Positions 51,448-59,797 of a stretch of 64,000 nt of DNA are shown in pieces. Both the position numbers and the translations under genes were made by a program. Source of the DNA: Stenotrophomonas indicatrix (lineage in GTDB: Bacteria; Pseudomonadota; Gammaproteobacteria; Xanthomonadales; Xanthomonadaceae); assembly GCA_041545745.1 (NCBI GenBank), contig CP168152.1, forward strand, positions 4,462,001-4,526,000, in the 5' to 3' direction. Each line of letters begins with the position of its first letter. Within the stretch, counting starts at the first letter, position 1. A model generated the notes under the pieces. That model was not told the DNA's origin. It did not search any database and was given only the letters and a program-made list of their open reading frames with translations.

Positions 51448-51465
51448 GAGCAATGGCCGTGCCAA
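51448..51465 (-). promoter_or_regulatory. Sigma54 (-24/-12) promoter of the rsr operon
   Basis: TTGGCACGGCCATTGCTC on the minus strand matches TGGCAC-N5-TTGC[A/T] at every conserved base; GG (51463-51462) and GC (51451-51450) are the -24 and -12 pairs. It lies about 50 bases upstream of the rsr ATG. RtcR is a sigma54 activator, so this is the expected target. Confidence 0.88.
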
Positions 51466-51523
51466 CTTTTCCTGAAGGGACCCATGCAATTGATTTTAAT
51501 GGCATTTCTTGTGAATCGAGCTA

Positions 51524-51549
51524 TTTTTGCCAGCGAGCCTCGGCGAAAA
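51524..51549. promoter_or_regulatory. Possible RtcR upstream activating site
   Basis: TTTTTGCC, 10 bases, GGCGAAAA: an imperfect inverted repeat 60-85 bases upstream of the sigma54 promoter, in an A+T-rich stretch between rsr and rtcR. Its position suits an activator site, but the match is only suggestive. Confidence 0.3.
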
Positions 51550-51586
51550 GATATATATTTTCAGCGCATCTTTTATAGGAATGGAT

Positions 51587-53179
51587 ATGGCGCGTCGGCA
51601 GGTGGTCTTCGGCATGCTCGGCACCCAGCTCGACGCGGGCGAAGGCCCGGGCCGCTGGCAGAAGTGGCGCCCGACGGTGTCACTGGGCATGCATGAGGAT
51701 TTCCTGCCCGACCGCATCGAGCTGCTGCTGGATGAGCGCCGCTACAGCAAGCTGGCGCGCGTGGTCTGCGAGGATCTGGTGCAGGCTGCGCCGGGCATCA
51801 ACGTGCAGCGACACGACACCTACCTGGCAGATCCGTGGGAGTTCGAAGGGGTCTACGCCACCCTGCACGACTTCGTCGCCAGCTATCCGTTCCAGCCGGA
51901 GGAGGAGGACTACTACGTCCACATCACCACCGGTACGCACGTCGCGCAGATCTGCTGGTTCCTGCTGACCGAGAGCCGTCACTTCCCCGGGCGCCTGCTG
52001 CAGACCTCGCCGCCACGCAAACAGGACGGTGCCGCCGGTACGTACGCGATCATCGACCTGGACCTGTCGCGCTACGACCATATCGCCCAGCGCTTCGCCC
52101 AGCAGCAGCTGCAGGACCGCGACCTGCTGAAGGGCGGCATCGCCACCCGCAACGCCGCCTTCAACCGCATGATCGAACAGATCGAAACAGTGGCCACGCG
52201 CTCGCGCGCGCCGATGCTGCTGATGGGGCCGACCGGTGCGGGCAAGAGCCAGCTGGCCAAGCGCGTGTTCGAGCTGAAGAAGCTCAAGCATCAGCTGCCG
52301 GGTCGCTTCGTCGAGGTGAACTGCGCCACGCTGCGCGGCGATGGTGCGATGAGCACCTTGTTCGGCCATACCAAGGGCGCCTATACCGGTGCTTCCAGCG
52401 ACCGCGCCGGCCTGCTGCGCTCAGCGCACCAGGGGCTGCTGTTCCTGGACGAGATCGGCGAACTCGGCCAGGACGAACAGGCGATGCTGCTGCGCGCACT
52501 TGAAGAGAAGCGCTTCCTGCCGGTCGGCAGTGACCGCGAAGTGGAGAGCGATTTCCAGCTGATCGCCGGCACCAACCGCGATCTGCAGCAGTCGGTGCTG
52601 GAAGGCCGCTTCCGCGAAGACCTGCTGGCGCGCCTCAACCTGTGGACGTACCACCTGCCCGGTCTGGCGCAGCGCATGGAAGACATCGAACCGAACATCG
52701 AGTTCGAGCTGGAACGGTGGTCGCAGGACCAGCATGCGCGGGTTCGGTTCAACGTTGAGGCACGCACGCGCTATCTCGCGTTCGCCACCAGCCCGGAAGC
52801 GGCGTGGCGCGGCAACTTCCGCGATCTGGGCGCGTCGATCATGCGCTTGGCCACATTGGCGAGTGCCGGGCGCATCCAGATCGAGGGGGTGGAAGACGAG
52901 ATCGCGCGCCTGCGGGCACAGTGGCGCGGCGGCGATGTGCCGTCACCGCTGGATGCGCTGTTGGGCGATGCCGTGGACACACTGGACCGTTTCGATCGCG
53001 TGCAGCTGGAAGAAGTGGTGCGGGTCTGCGCGCGCTCGAAGTCGCTGTCCGCTGCGGGTCGCGAGCTGTTCGCGGTCTCGCGCACGCAACGCGCCAGCAC
53101 CAACGACGCCGACCGTCTGCGCAAATACCTGGCCAAGTTTGGGCTGGACTGGGAGCAGGTGCGAGATCCGGCCCTGTAG
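51587..53179 (+). CDS. rtcR: RtcR, CARF-domain sigma54 transcription activator
   Basis: A 530-residue activator of the rtcBA operon. Residues 1-170 are the RtcR CARF-like sensor (VVFGMLGTQLDAG at the start, VHITTGTHVAQICWFLLTESRHFPGRLLQTSPP in pieces), which in Salmonella senses tRNA halves with a 2',3'-cyclic phosphate. Residues ~185-430 are AAA+: Walker A GPTGAGKS (214-221), sigma54 loop GAYTGA (264-269, Tyr for the usual Phe), Walker B LLFLDEIGE (284-292), arginine-finger region FREDLLARLNLW. The C-terminus (EVVRVCARSKSLSAAGRELFAVSR) is the DNA-binding helix-turn-helix. Start ATG at 51587, AGGA 6 bases upstream. Confidence 0.94.
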   Translation: MARRQVVFGMLGTQLDAGEGPGRWQKWRPTVSLGMHEDFLPDRIELLLDERRYSKLARVVCEDLVQAAPGINVQRHDTYLADPWEFEGVYATLHDFVASYPFQPEEEDYYVHITTGTHVAQICWFLLTESRHFPGRLLQTSPPRKQDGAAGTYAIIDLDLSRYDHIAQRFAQQQLQDRDLLKGGIATRNAAFNRMIEQIETVATRSRAPMLLMGPTGAGKSQLAKRVFELKKLKHQLPGRFVEVNCATLRGDGAMSTLFGHTKGAYTGASSDRAGLLRSAHQGLLFLDEIGELGQDEQAMLLRALEEKRFLPVGSDREVESDFQLIAGTNRDLQQSVLEGRFREDLLARLNLWTYHLPGLAQRMEDIEPNIEFELERWSQDQHARVRFNVEARTRYLAFATSPEAAWRGNFRDLGASIMRLATLASAGRIQIEGVEDEIARLRAQWRGGDVPSPLDALLGDAVDTLDRFDRVQLEEVVRVCARSKSLSAAGRELFAVSRTQRASTNDADRLRKYLAKFGLDWEQVRDPAL

Positions 53180-53256
53180 CGCGACGGCCCAGCTTGCGCG
53201 TGCACCGGCCACGGCGCATGATCCGGCTGCGACCCCTACCTGAAAGGAGATTTTCC

Positions 53257-53415
53257 ATGCAGGACCGCCCCCGCTCGACTTCCAAAACCGGCCTGATCAT
53301 CGTGCTGGCCTGTGTCGCTGCCTTCGTCCTGTTTGTGGGTGGCTACCAGTTCGGCAAATCACTGGCCAAGGCAGACAACGCTCAGCAGGGCGCATCCGCC
53401 CAGCCGGCACGCTGA
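53257..53415 (+). CDS. Small single-span membrane protein (52 aa)
   Basis: MQDRPRSTSKTGLIIVLACV begins a 52-residue protein with one transmembrane helix (residues ~10-31) and a charged tail (FGKSLAKADNAQQGASAQPAR). AAAGGAGA 8 bases upstream is a strong ribosome site. It follows rtcR by 77 bases on the same strand, and its relation to the RNA-repair genes is unknown. Confidence 0.75.
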   Translation: MQDRPRSTSKTGLIIVLACVAAFVLFVGGYQFGKSLAKADNAQQGASAQPAR

Positions 53416-53425
53416 TCGCGCTCCG

Positions 53426-53452
53426 GTAGTGCCGGCCGCTGGCCGGCTCCAC
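53426..53452. repeat. SMAG-type palindrome
   Basis: GTAGTGCCGGCCGCTGGCCGGCTCCAC: a 7-bp GCCGGCC/GGCCGGC stem headed by GTAG, between two convergent genes. Confidence 0.65.
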
Positions 53453-53466
53453 CCGGAACCGCAACT

Positions 53467-54021
53467 TCAGGCGATCTGCACCACGCGTGCGTTCTGGCAC
53501 AACGGGTAACTGCCGACGAATTCAGCGATCGCATCACGCATCGCCTCGAACGACTGGCCATACATGTACAGCGCAGTCTCGCTCGGGCCCTGCCACCAGC
53601 TGCAGATCTCGCCCAGGCCATCGATGCGCTCGGACAGCTGCTCGAATACATGGTTCGAATCGCACTGCTCGTACACCTCATCCGGCAGGGTCAGGCCGTC
53701 GAGGTAGATGCCCAGACCCTCGGTCACGCCGAAGCTGCGCTCGGCCTCGCCTGCGCCCTGTATCTGCGAACCCTTCGGTGCACCCAGCTGCTCCAGTAGG
53801 TCGACCAGCTTCGGCACGCCCGCGGCATCGACCAGTGCCACTTCGATATCGCCGTATTCGACTTCGCCTTCGCCGGACATGGCGGTACCGCCACCGGTGA
53901 TCCCGCCCAGTTCGGCCGCCTGCAGCAGCGCATCGAGTGGATCCTCGAACAGCTCATGGCGATGCTCGGGCTGCAGCTTGGCATTCAACTTCACGGTGAC
54001 ATGCAGCGTGGGCTCGGTCAT
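53467..54021 (-). CDS. Hypothetical protein, 184 aa
   Basis: I do not recognise this protein. It is acidic and starts with a beta-rich segment (LHVTVKLNAKLQPEHRHELFEDPLDALLQAAELGGITGGGTAMSGEGEVEYGDIEVALVDAAGV in outline); the middle is LVDLLEQLGAPKGSQIQ; the second half (IYLDGLTLPDEVYEQCDSNHVFEQLSERIDGLGEICSWWQGPSETALYMYG) ends LCQNARVVQIA. There is no signal peptide or membrane segment. The layout of two similar-sized alpha/beta halves suggests a tandem-domain cytosolic protein. The start follows TGGGAGATGTGG-type sequence on the other strand and is plausible. Confidence 0.72.
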   Translation of the reverse strand: MTEPTLHVTVKLNAKLQPEHRHELFEDPLDALLQAAELGGITGGGTAMSGEGEVEYGDIEVALVDAAGVPKLVDLLEQLGAPKGSQIQGAGEAERSFGVTEGLGIYLDGLTLPDEVYEQCDSNHVFEQLSERIDGLGEICSWWQGPSETALYMYGQSFEAMRDAIAEFVGSYPLCQNARVVQIA

Positions 54022-54162
54022 GAGGGCGTTCCTGGGAGATGTGGCCGCTATTGTAGAGCCGCGCCGTGCTGGGCTGCTTTGCGGCGTCGGCGCCCCGTCC
54101 TTTCAGGCGATATGCAAGCGATAATGCGCGGCGCAAGGACACCATTCCAACAGGGGGAATAC

Positions 54163-54789
54163 ATGAAGTCGATCATTACGCTGGCACTGCTGCTGTTGCT
54201 CACCGGCTGTGGCATCCGCACCGAAGTGGTGCGCGTGAACGTGCCGGACATTCGGGTGAACCCGGAGCAGGGCCCGGTGGTGGTGGTGGCCCCGGTGCGT
54301 GACAACCGCCCCCAGTACTTCCCGCAGGTGCAATCGGCGGCGCGTGCGAAGAACATCGGCGGTGTCATCCGTGCTGGCAATGGTGTACTGGTGGAACTGG
54401 AAACTTCCACGGCCTCGGACAAGGCCCGCGAGATCATGATCCAAGCGCTGCGCAACATGGGTTACAGGACTGCCGACAAGTGCGAGACATCGTGTACGCA
54501 TCTGGACGCCACGCTGAACGATTTTTCGGTAAGTGCTCCGGTGAATGTTTGGCGCGCCGCGACGTACACCCAGCAGATGCTTGCAGACATCGCGGTACAG
54601 GTGACGGCACGCAAGGATGGCCAGACGCGCACCTTCACGATTACCGGCCATGGCGCAAACATCTTCCAGGTAGCCTCGCGGGAGAACTGGGAGATCGCAC
54701 TGGAGCGCGCGGTGAAGAGCTTCACCAGCAGCCTGCAGCAGTCCATGTCCGAGCAGGATGCGGCCACCCCGACAGGTGCGCAGGACTGA
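54163..54789 (+). CDS. YajG-type lipoprotein
   Basis: A 208-residue lipoprotein: MKSIITLALLLLLTGC (lipobox LTGC). The mature part starts RVNVPDIRVNPEQGPVVVVAPVRDNRPQYFP, continues through DKAREIMIQALRNMGYRTADKCETSCTHLDATLNDFSVSAP and ends with the ERAVKSFTSSLQQSMSEQ helix. YajG-like lipoproteins are outer-membrane proteins of unknown function. Start ATG at 54163, AGGGGGAA upstream. Codon use is like its neighbours. Confidence 0.78.
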   Translation: MKSIITLALLLLLTGCGIRTEVVRVNVPDIRVNPEQGPVVVVAPVRDNRPQYFPQVQSAARAKNIGGVIRAGNGVLVELETSTASDKAREIMIQALRNMGYRTADKCETSCTHLDATLNDFSVSAPVNVWRAATYTQQMLADIAVQVTARKDGQTRTFTITGHGANIFQVASRENWEIALERAVKSFTSSLQQSMSEQDAATPTGAQD

Positions 54790-54805
54790 CTGCCGCCCGG
54801 CCAAG

Positions 54806-54870
54806 GTAGAGCCGAGCCTGCACGACTGGCCTTGCTGCGGAGAGCAGCCGAGCATGGGCTCGGCTCTGCA
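54806..54870. repeat. SMAG-type palindrome pair
   Basis: GTAGAGCCGAGCCTGCACG and, 30 bases on, GCCGAGCATGGGCTCGGCTC. The arms GAGCCGAGC/GCTCGGCTC are those of the copy at 926. Confidence 0.7.
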
Positions 54871-54878
54871 ACGAACGC

Positions 54879-55205
54879 TCAGCGCAGGAAGGGCGGCACT
54901 TTCCGTTTCAGCAGCTCAATCAGCACCGGGTCCATGTACTCGTAGTCATCCGGAATATCCAGGCAGATCACCCTCTTGCCCTTCAGCCAAGGCTTGTAGC
55001 GGCTGGACAGCCGGTTGCGGTGTGCCCGCTCCATCACGAACACCAGGTCGGCCCACTGCAGCAGCTCTGGGCTGAGGATCTCCTCGGCGTCAGCGAGCAG
55101 CCCGGCCGAGGCGGTCTCGATGCCCGGCCAATCGGCGAACACCTGCTCGGCCGTGGGGCTGCGCAGGCGGTTCTGGCTGCAGAGGAAGAGAACCTTGCGG
55201 GTCAT
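54879..55205 (-). CDS. Low-molecular-weight protein-tyrosine-phosphatase-like protein
   Basis: A 108-residue protein with the P-loop FLCSQNRLRSPTAEQ (C-x5-R-S), starting at Cys9, like COG4551 low-molecular-weight phosphatases. A conserved Asp region DIPDDYEYMDPVLIELL near the C-terminus could be the general acid, although a classical DP motif is not clear. It is shorter than the ~150-residue LMW-PTPs. Cytosolic. The target is unknown. Confidence 0.78.
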   Translation of the reverse strand: MTRKVLFLCSQNRLRSPTAEQVFADWPGIETASAGLLADAEEILSPELLQWADLVFVMERAHRNRLSSRYKPWLKGKRVICLDIPDDYEYMDPVLIELLKRKVPPFLR

Positions 55206-55219
55206 GGACGCAGCGTATC

Positions 55220-55260
55220 GGGGTCGGATCCCTTTTCCAACGGAGAAGGGCGCTGACCCT
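55220..55260. repeat. GGGGTCAGAGCCC-type intergenic palindrome, copy 3 (divergent, opposite orientation)
   Basis: GGGGTCGGATCCCTTTTCC, then ACGGAGAAGGGCGCTGACCCT. This is the reverse orientation of the other copies, with an imperfect right arm (GCGCTGACCC in place of GCTCTGACCCC). Confidence 0.6.
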
Positions 55261-55339
55261 GCGCAGTACCTTCAGAGACGTTGCATGGCCGCCGTAGGCT
55301 TCATCAGCGATCATGGGCTATCGCACCCTGGACACGCCC

Positions 55340-56050
55340 ATGATCACCAAAGATGACCTGTTGCAGGAGTTCGGAGAGGTTACCGAGGTCCACGGCTGCT
55401 ACTTCGCCATGTACCCCGTGGCGACATTCGATCTTCATTGCTGCGTGAGGATCACCGCTGGCCAGGATCTCGTGGTTGTCTCAAAGAACACCAACGACCC
55501 GGAATTCGCCTCCAGCGTGGCACTGGCGGCGCCAGCTGGGATGCCCCACGACAGACCAACGATCTTCGAGATTCCGGCCAACGCCTATGGGTTCACCCAC
55601 GCAATGGCGGTGCCCAGCACGTATCACGGGTTCCTCAACCAGATCGAGGGTCGTGCGAACCTTTTCCTGTGCCTGCCAATCTTCCGATGTGAGTTCAGCG
55701 GCGAGGAATCAGCAGAGGAGTTCCGCCTGGCGGCGACGCATGTCGTTCCGGTCTACGAGTGGGACAGAACCGTGCAACCCAGGATCAGCGTGTACTTCGA
55801 CAACCCCCACACCGGAGGCGGCACGGACGAGTCCGGCGCCCTCGTGCCGCTGCATGTACTTCTGGCGGAAATCGAGAATCTGAGCGGCGTTGGCGACGGC
55901 TTCATCGAGATCACCAACTACCGGGGCGAGGTGATCGAGGTGCTGTCGCCGGAGGAAGGCAACTACGTGCTGATCCGCAACCGGCAGGACGAAGAGGTGA
56001 TGGACCGTGCTCGGCTGGTGGCGGCAGTGGAGACGTTCACCACCGACTGA
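55340..56050 (+). CDS. Hypothetical protein, 236 aa
   Basis: Not recognised. The sequence is acidic and beta-rich (HGCYFAMYPVATFDLHCCVRITAGQDLVVVSKN, FEIPANAYGFTHAMAVPSTYHGFLNQIEGRANLFLCLPIFRCEF), without signal or membrane segments. An N-terminal helix (DDLLQEFGEV) and a C-terminal helix (EVMDRARLVAAVETF) frame it. The layout resembles small alpha/beta immunity-like domains, but no toxin gene is adjacent and this is only an impression. I chose the ATG at 55340; another in-frame ATG is at 55313, and neither has a strong ribosome site. Confidence 0.65.
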   Translation: MITKDDLLQEFGEVTEVHGCYFAMYPVATFDLHCCVRITAGQDLVVVSKNTNDPEFASSVALAAPAGMPHDRPTIFEIPANAYGFTHAMAVPSTYHGFLNQIEGRANLFLCLPIFRCEFSGEESAEEFRLAATHVVPVYEWDRTVQPRISVYFDNPHTGGGTDESGALVPLHVLLAEIENLSGVGDGFIEITNYRGEVIEVLSPEEGNYVLIRNRQDEEVMDRARLVAAVETFTTD

Positions 56051-56104
56051 CGGCCAGCTGCCGTTGTAAGGCCGGGCCTATGCTCGGCTGAGTTTTCCCG
56101 CGTT

Positions 56105-56141
56105 GGGGTCAGAGCCCTCCCTACGGGAGGGATCCGACCCC
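56105..56141. repeat. GGGGTCAGAGCCC-type intergenic palindrome, copy 4
   Basis: GGGGTCAGAGCCCTCCC, TAC, GGGAGGGATCCGACCCC, just before the uvrD stop codon region. Perfect inner arms CCCTCCC/GGGAGGG differ from those of the other copies, as expected if the arms co-vary. Confidence 0.75.
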
Positions 56142-56149
56142 GACGGTGA

Positions 56150-58342
56150 TCAGATCACCGTCAGGTTGGCATACGCCATCACCAGCCACTTGCTGCCGGC
56201 GTCGGCGAATTCGACCTGCACGCGTGCGTGGGCGCCGTTGCCTTCGTAGTCGGTCACCATGCCTTCGCCGAACTTGGGATGGGTGACCAGCGCGCCGAGC
56301 TTGACTGGCGGCGCCTCGATCGAGGCATGGCCCATCACCCGGCTGGCGCCCATCGAGGCCGGTCGCGAGACCTGCACCTTCGGCCGCACTTCATGCAGCA
56401 GCTCGCGCGGGATCTCGCGCAGGAAGCGCGACGGCAGGCTGTAGTTGTCCTGGCCGTGGATGCGCCGCGATTCGGCATAGCTCAGCACCAGCTTCTGTCG
56501 CGCACGGGTGATGCCAACGTAGGCCAGCCGACGTTCTTCTTCCAGCCGCCCGCTTTCCTCCAGCGACCGTGCGCTGGGGAACAGTCCCTCTTCCACGCCG
56601 GCCAGGAACACCAGCGGGAATTCCAGGCCCTTGGCCGAGTGCAGCGTCATCAGCTGCACACCCTCCTCGCCCGCCTGCGCCTGGCCTTCACCGGCTTCCA
56701 GCGCGGCATAGGCCAGGAACGCGACCAGCTCGTCCATGTCCTCGCCCACTTCCTCGATGTCGTCGGCACGACGCACGAAGCGCGAGGCCACCGACACCAG
56801 TTCGTCGAGGTTGTCGGTGCGCGATTCCGAATCCAGCGCGTTGCGGCTTTCCTTGCTCCAGTGCTCGCGCAGCTGCGAGCGCACCAGGACATGGTCCACG
56901 CGCTCGGCCAGGGTCATCTGCAGGGTCTGTGCCTGCAGTTCATTGACCAGCACCAGGAAGCCGGCCAGCGCGTTGCGCGCACGCGCCGCCAGTGCACTGC
57001 CCTGGGTCACCAGCATGGTCGCTTCCCACAGCGAGATGCCCTGGGCGCGCGCTTCGCGGCGCACTTCGTCCAGCGTGCGGTCACCGATGCCACGCGTGGG
57101 CGTGTTCACTGCGCGCTCGAACGCAGCGTCGTCGTTGCGGTTGGACAGCAGGCGCAGGTACGCCAATGCATCCTTCACTTCGGCGCGCTCGAAGAAGCGC
57201 ATGCCGCCATACACGCGGTACGGCACCTGTTCGCTCAGCAGCGCCTCTTCCAGCGCGCGCGACTGCGCGTTGCTGCGGTAGAGCACGGCCACTTCGGTAT
57301 AGCTGCCACCGTCGCGCACCCACTGCCGCGCACGCTCGACGATGTAGCGCGCCTCATCCATCTCGTTGTACGCCGCGTACAGGTCGATCGGATCGCCGTC
57401 ACCGCTGTCGGTCCACAGCTGCTTGCCGATGCGGTCCGGGTTGTGCGCGATCACCGCGTTGGCGGCATTGAGGATGTTGGCGGTGGAGCGGTAGTTCTGT
57501 TCCAGGCGGATGGTCTGCGCGCCCGGGAAATCGCGCAGGAAGCCCTGCACGTTCTCGACCTTGGCGCCGCGCCAGCCATAGATGGCCTGGTCATCGTCGC
57601 CGACAACGAACACGTGGCCCTCATGCCCGGCCAGTACACGCACGAAGGCGTACTGGATGGCGTTGGTATCCTGGAATTCGTCCACCAGGATCTCGCGGAA
57701 CCGCGCACGGTAATGCGACAGCAACGGCGGGTTGTCGCGCAGCAGTTCGTGCGCGCGCAGCAGCAGCTCGGCGAAATCGACCAGGCCGGCGCGGTCGCAG
57801 CGCGCCTGGTACTCGGCATAGGCCTGGCGCATGGTTTCCAGCCATGCGTCGTTCGGCTCGGGCTGGATGTGCTGCGGGCGGCGGCCCTCATCCTTCTGCG
57901 CGTTGATCCACCAGGCAATCTGCTTGGGCGGGTACTTGCCGTCATCCAGCTCCAGCGCCTGTACCACGCGCTTGACCAGCCGCAGCTGATCGTCCGAATC
58001 CATCACCTGGAAGCTTTCCGGCAGCTTGGCGTCCTGCCAGTGCAGGCGCAGCAGGCGGTTGGCCAGGCCGTGGAAGGTGCCGATCCACATGCCGCGGCTG
58101 CCATGCGGCAGCTGCGCGTCGATGCGATGGCGCATCTCTCCGGCGGCCTTGTTGGTGAAGGTCACCGCGAAGATGCCGTGGGTCGGCACGCCTTCGACTT
58201 CATGCAGCCAGGCAATGCGGTGGGTGAGTACGCGCGTCTTGCCCGACCCGGCACCGGCCAGCACCAGGTGGTGACCGAGGGGAGCGGAGACGGCTTCGCG
58301 CTGGGCCGGGTTCAGGCCATCAAGCAAGTGGGAGACATCCAT
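56150..58342 (-). CDS. uvrD: DNA helicase II (UvrD)
   Basis: A 730-residue superfamily 1A helicase for nucleotide excision and mismatch repair. Motifs in order: I VLAGAGSGKTRVL, Ia FAVTFTNKAAGEM, Ib WIGTFHGLANRLLR, II ILVDEFQDTN, III VFVVGDDDQAIYGWRGA, IV ALEEALLSEQVPYRVYGGMRFFERAEVKDALAYLRLL, V VQLMTLHSAKGLEFPLVFLAG, VI LAYVGITRARQKLVLSYA. Length and the C-terminal Tudor-like tail (LGALVTHPKFGEGMVTDYEG) match UvrD rather than Rep. Start ATG at 58342. Confidence 0.95.
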   Translation of the reverse strand: MDVSHLLDGLNPAQREAVSAPLGHHLVLAGAGSGKTRVLTHRIAWLHEVEGVPTHGIFAVTFTNKAAGEMRHRIDAQLPHGSRGMWIGTFHGLANRLLRLHWQDAKLPESFQVMDSDDQLRLVKRVVQALELDDGKYPPKQIAWWINAQKDEGRRPQHIQPEPNDAWLETMRQAYAEYQARCDRAGLVDFAELLLRAHELLRDNPPLLSHYRARFREILVDEFQDTNAIQYAFVRVLAGHEGHVFVVGDDDQAIYGWRGAKVENVQGFLRDFPGAQTIRLEQNYRSTANILNAANAVIAHNPDRIGKQLWTDSGDGDPIDLYAAYNEMDEARYIVERARQWVRDGGSYTEVAVLYRSNAQSRALEEALLSEQVPYRVYGGMRFFERAEVKDALAYLRLLSNRNDDAAFERAVNTPTRGIGDRTLDEVRREARAQGISLWEATMLVTQGSALAARARNALAGFLVLVNELQAQTLQMTLAERVDHVLVRSQLREHWSKESRNALDSESRTDNLDELVSVASRFVRRADDIEEVGEDMDELVAFLAYAALEAGEGQAQAGEEGVQLMTLHSAKGLEFPLVFLAGVEEGLFPSARSLEESGRLEEERRLAYVGITRARQKLVLSYAESRRIHGQDNYSLPSRFLREIPRELLHEVRPKVQVSRPASMGASRVMGHASIEAPPVKLGALVTHPKFGEGMVTDYEGNGAHARVQVEFADAGSKWLVMAYANLTVI

Positions 58343-58351
58343 TCCTCCATT

Positions 58352-59755
58352 TTACGGCATCGACGTCGCAGCTCCTGCGACCACCTGTGCGGCCAGTGCC
58401 TGTGCCTGCTGACGCAGTTCAGGCACCGCCAGGCTTTCCCACAGGCTGCCGATGCGCAGGCTGCCGAGTACGCCCAGGCGCGCCTGCGGCTGGCCGCCCA
58501 CTGCGCACAACCGGTCGCCCGGCACACTGCTGTCCAGGCCCAGCCCATGCGGGCCGGGACGGGCCAGTCCATCGGCCTGCAGCTGCTGCAGCAAGGGGTT
58601 GCGCAGCGCCGAGGCGCGGGTTTCCACGCCCGTGGCATTGACCACCGCACCGATCGTCCACTGCACGTTGCCGCCGCCCGCCTCGCGGCCCGACAGCCAC
58701 AGGGCGTCCCCGTCGCGCCACACGCGTTGCAGGCGGGCGCGGTGGACGCGCAGCTGGCCGCTGGCCTGCAGCGCCTGCAACTGCTCGGCCACCGGTTCAG
58801 CGATGCGGTGGCGGTGCACATCCCAGTAGCGCACCACGTGGCGCAGGAAGCGGCGCTGGTCGGCCTCGCCCAGACTAAGCCACAGTGCCTGGCCGTGCGG
58901 GCGGATGCGATCCATCACGCCCTGCCACGGGATGCCATCGGCCTGTGCCTGCCGTGCGTGCTGGCGCAGTGCACGCAGGCGCTGGCGCAGGGTCATCGTC
59001 AGCAGCTCCTGCGGGTCGAACGCCGGCAGGCCACCGTGTGCATGCGGCAACGGCAGCAGGCCATGGCGCGAGATCACGTGCAGCGGCCCGCTATGGCCGC
59101 CGGCCACCAACGCCAGCACGGTGTCGGCCATGCTCAGCCCGGAGCCGACGATGGCCAGTGCATGACCACCAGCCAGCGTGCGTACGCCGTCGTAATCCCA
59201 GGCTTCGACCACGTCATCGGCATGCAGCGCATCGGCGCCGTCCACCGGCAGCGGCCGCATGCTGTTGCCGGTGGCGATCACCACCTGCGCTGCACGCAGC
59301 GTTGGGCCATCGCCCAACTGCAGTTGGCAACCGTGGTCATCCGGCTGCATCGCCAGCACCGGCTGGGCCACGATCTGCAGTCGCGCCGCACTGGCAGTGA
59401 CCGCTTCGTCCAGGCGCTGCTGCAGGTAGGCAGCGAAGTAGTGGCGACACACATAGCGTTCGCCCAGCACCTCGCGCGCCTCGCCCGGATAGGCGTTGGC
59501 GGCCTGCAGGAAATCGAGGAAGTCGCCGGGCTGGTCGGGGAAGGCGCTCATCTTCGCCGCCGGCACATTCAGCAGATGCTCCGGCCACGGCGTGGCATAG
59601 GCGATGCCCTGTGCCAGCTGCGAGGCCGGCTCGAAGATGGCCAGCGCCAACGGCGCCACGGCCTGGCGCAACACCTGGATCGCCACCAGCACGCCGGCCG
59701 CACCACCACCGATGATCGCCAGGTCCAGTTCGCCATTACGCGGTGAATCAGTCAT
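58352..59755 (-). CDS. FAD/NAD(P)-binding protein (HydR/PF13454-like)
   Basis: A 467-residue cytosolic flavoprotein-like enzyme. A Rossmann dinucleotide fold at the N-terminus (LDLAIIGGGAAGVLVAIQVL), a second near residue 200 (HALAIVGSGLSMADTVLALVAGG), and VISRHGLLPLPHAHGGL typical of the FAD/NAD(P)-binding (PF13454) group. VVNATGVETRASALRNPLLQQL and the C-terminal WESLAVPELRQQAQALAAQV complete it. The reaction is unknown. The stop is 9 bases before the uvrD start, so it may be transcribed with it. ATG at 59755. Confidence 0.82.
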   Translation of the reverse strand: MTDSPRNGELDLAIIGGGAAGVLVAIQVLRQAVAPLALAIFEPASQLAQGIAYATPWPEHLLNVPAAKMSAFPDQPGDFLDFLQAANAYPGEAREVLGERYVCRHYFAAYLQQRLDEAVTASAARLQIVAQPVLAMQPDDHGCQLQLGDGPTLRAAQVVIATGNSMRPLPVDGADALHADDVVEAWDYDGVRTLAGGHALAIVGSGLSMADTVLALVAGGHSGPLHVISRHGLLPLPHAHGGLPAFDPQELLTMTLRQRLRALRQHARQAQADGIPWQGVMDRIRPHGQALWLSLGEADQRRFLRHVVRYWDVHRHRIAEPVAEQLQALQASGQLRVHRARLQRVWRDGDALWLSGREAGGGNVQWTIGAVVNATGVETRASALRNPLLQQLQADGLARPGPHGLGLDSSVPGDRLCAVGGQPQARLGVLGSLRIGSLWESLAVPELRQQAQALAAQVVAGAATSMP

Positions 59756-59797
59756 GCGCCGATTGTAGGCCATCGGCCCTGCCGGACTGGCGCCGGC

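Noticed and set aside
56228..59746. A 1172-codon plus-strand open frame opposite uvrD and the flavoprotein gene
   Set aside because: It is antisense to two well-supported genes, rich in Gln, His and Arg as expected from reversed high-GC codons, and has no recognisable domain.
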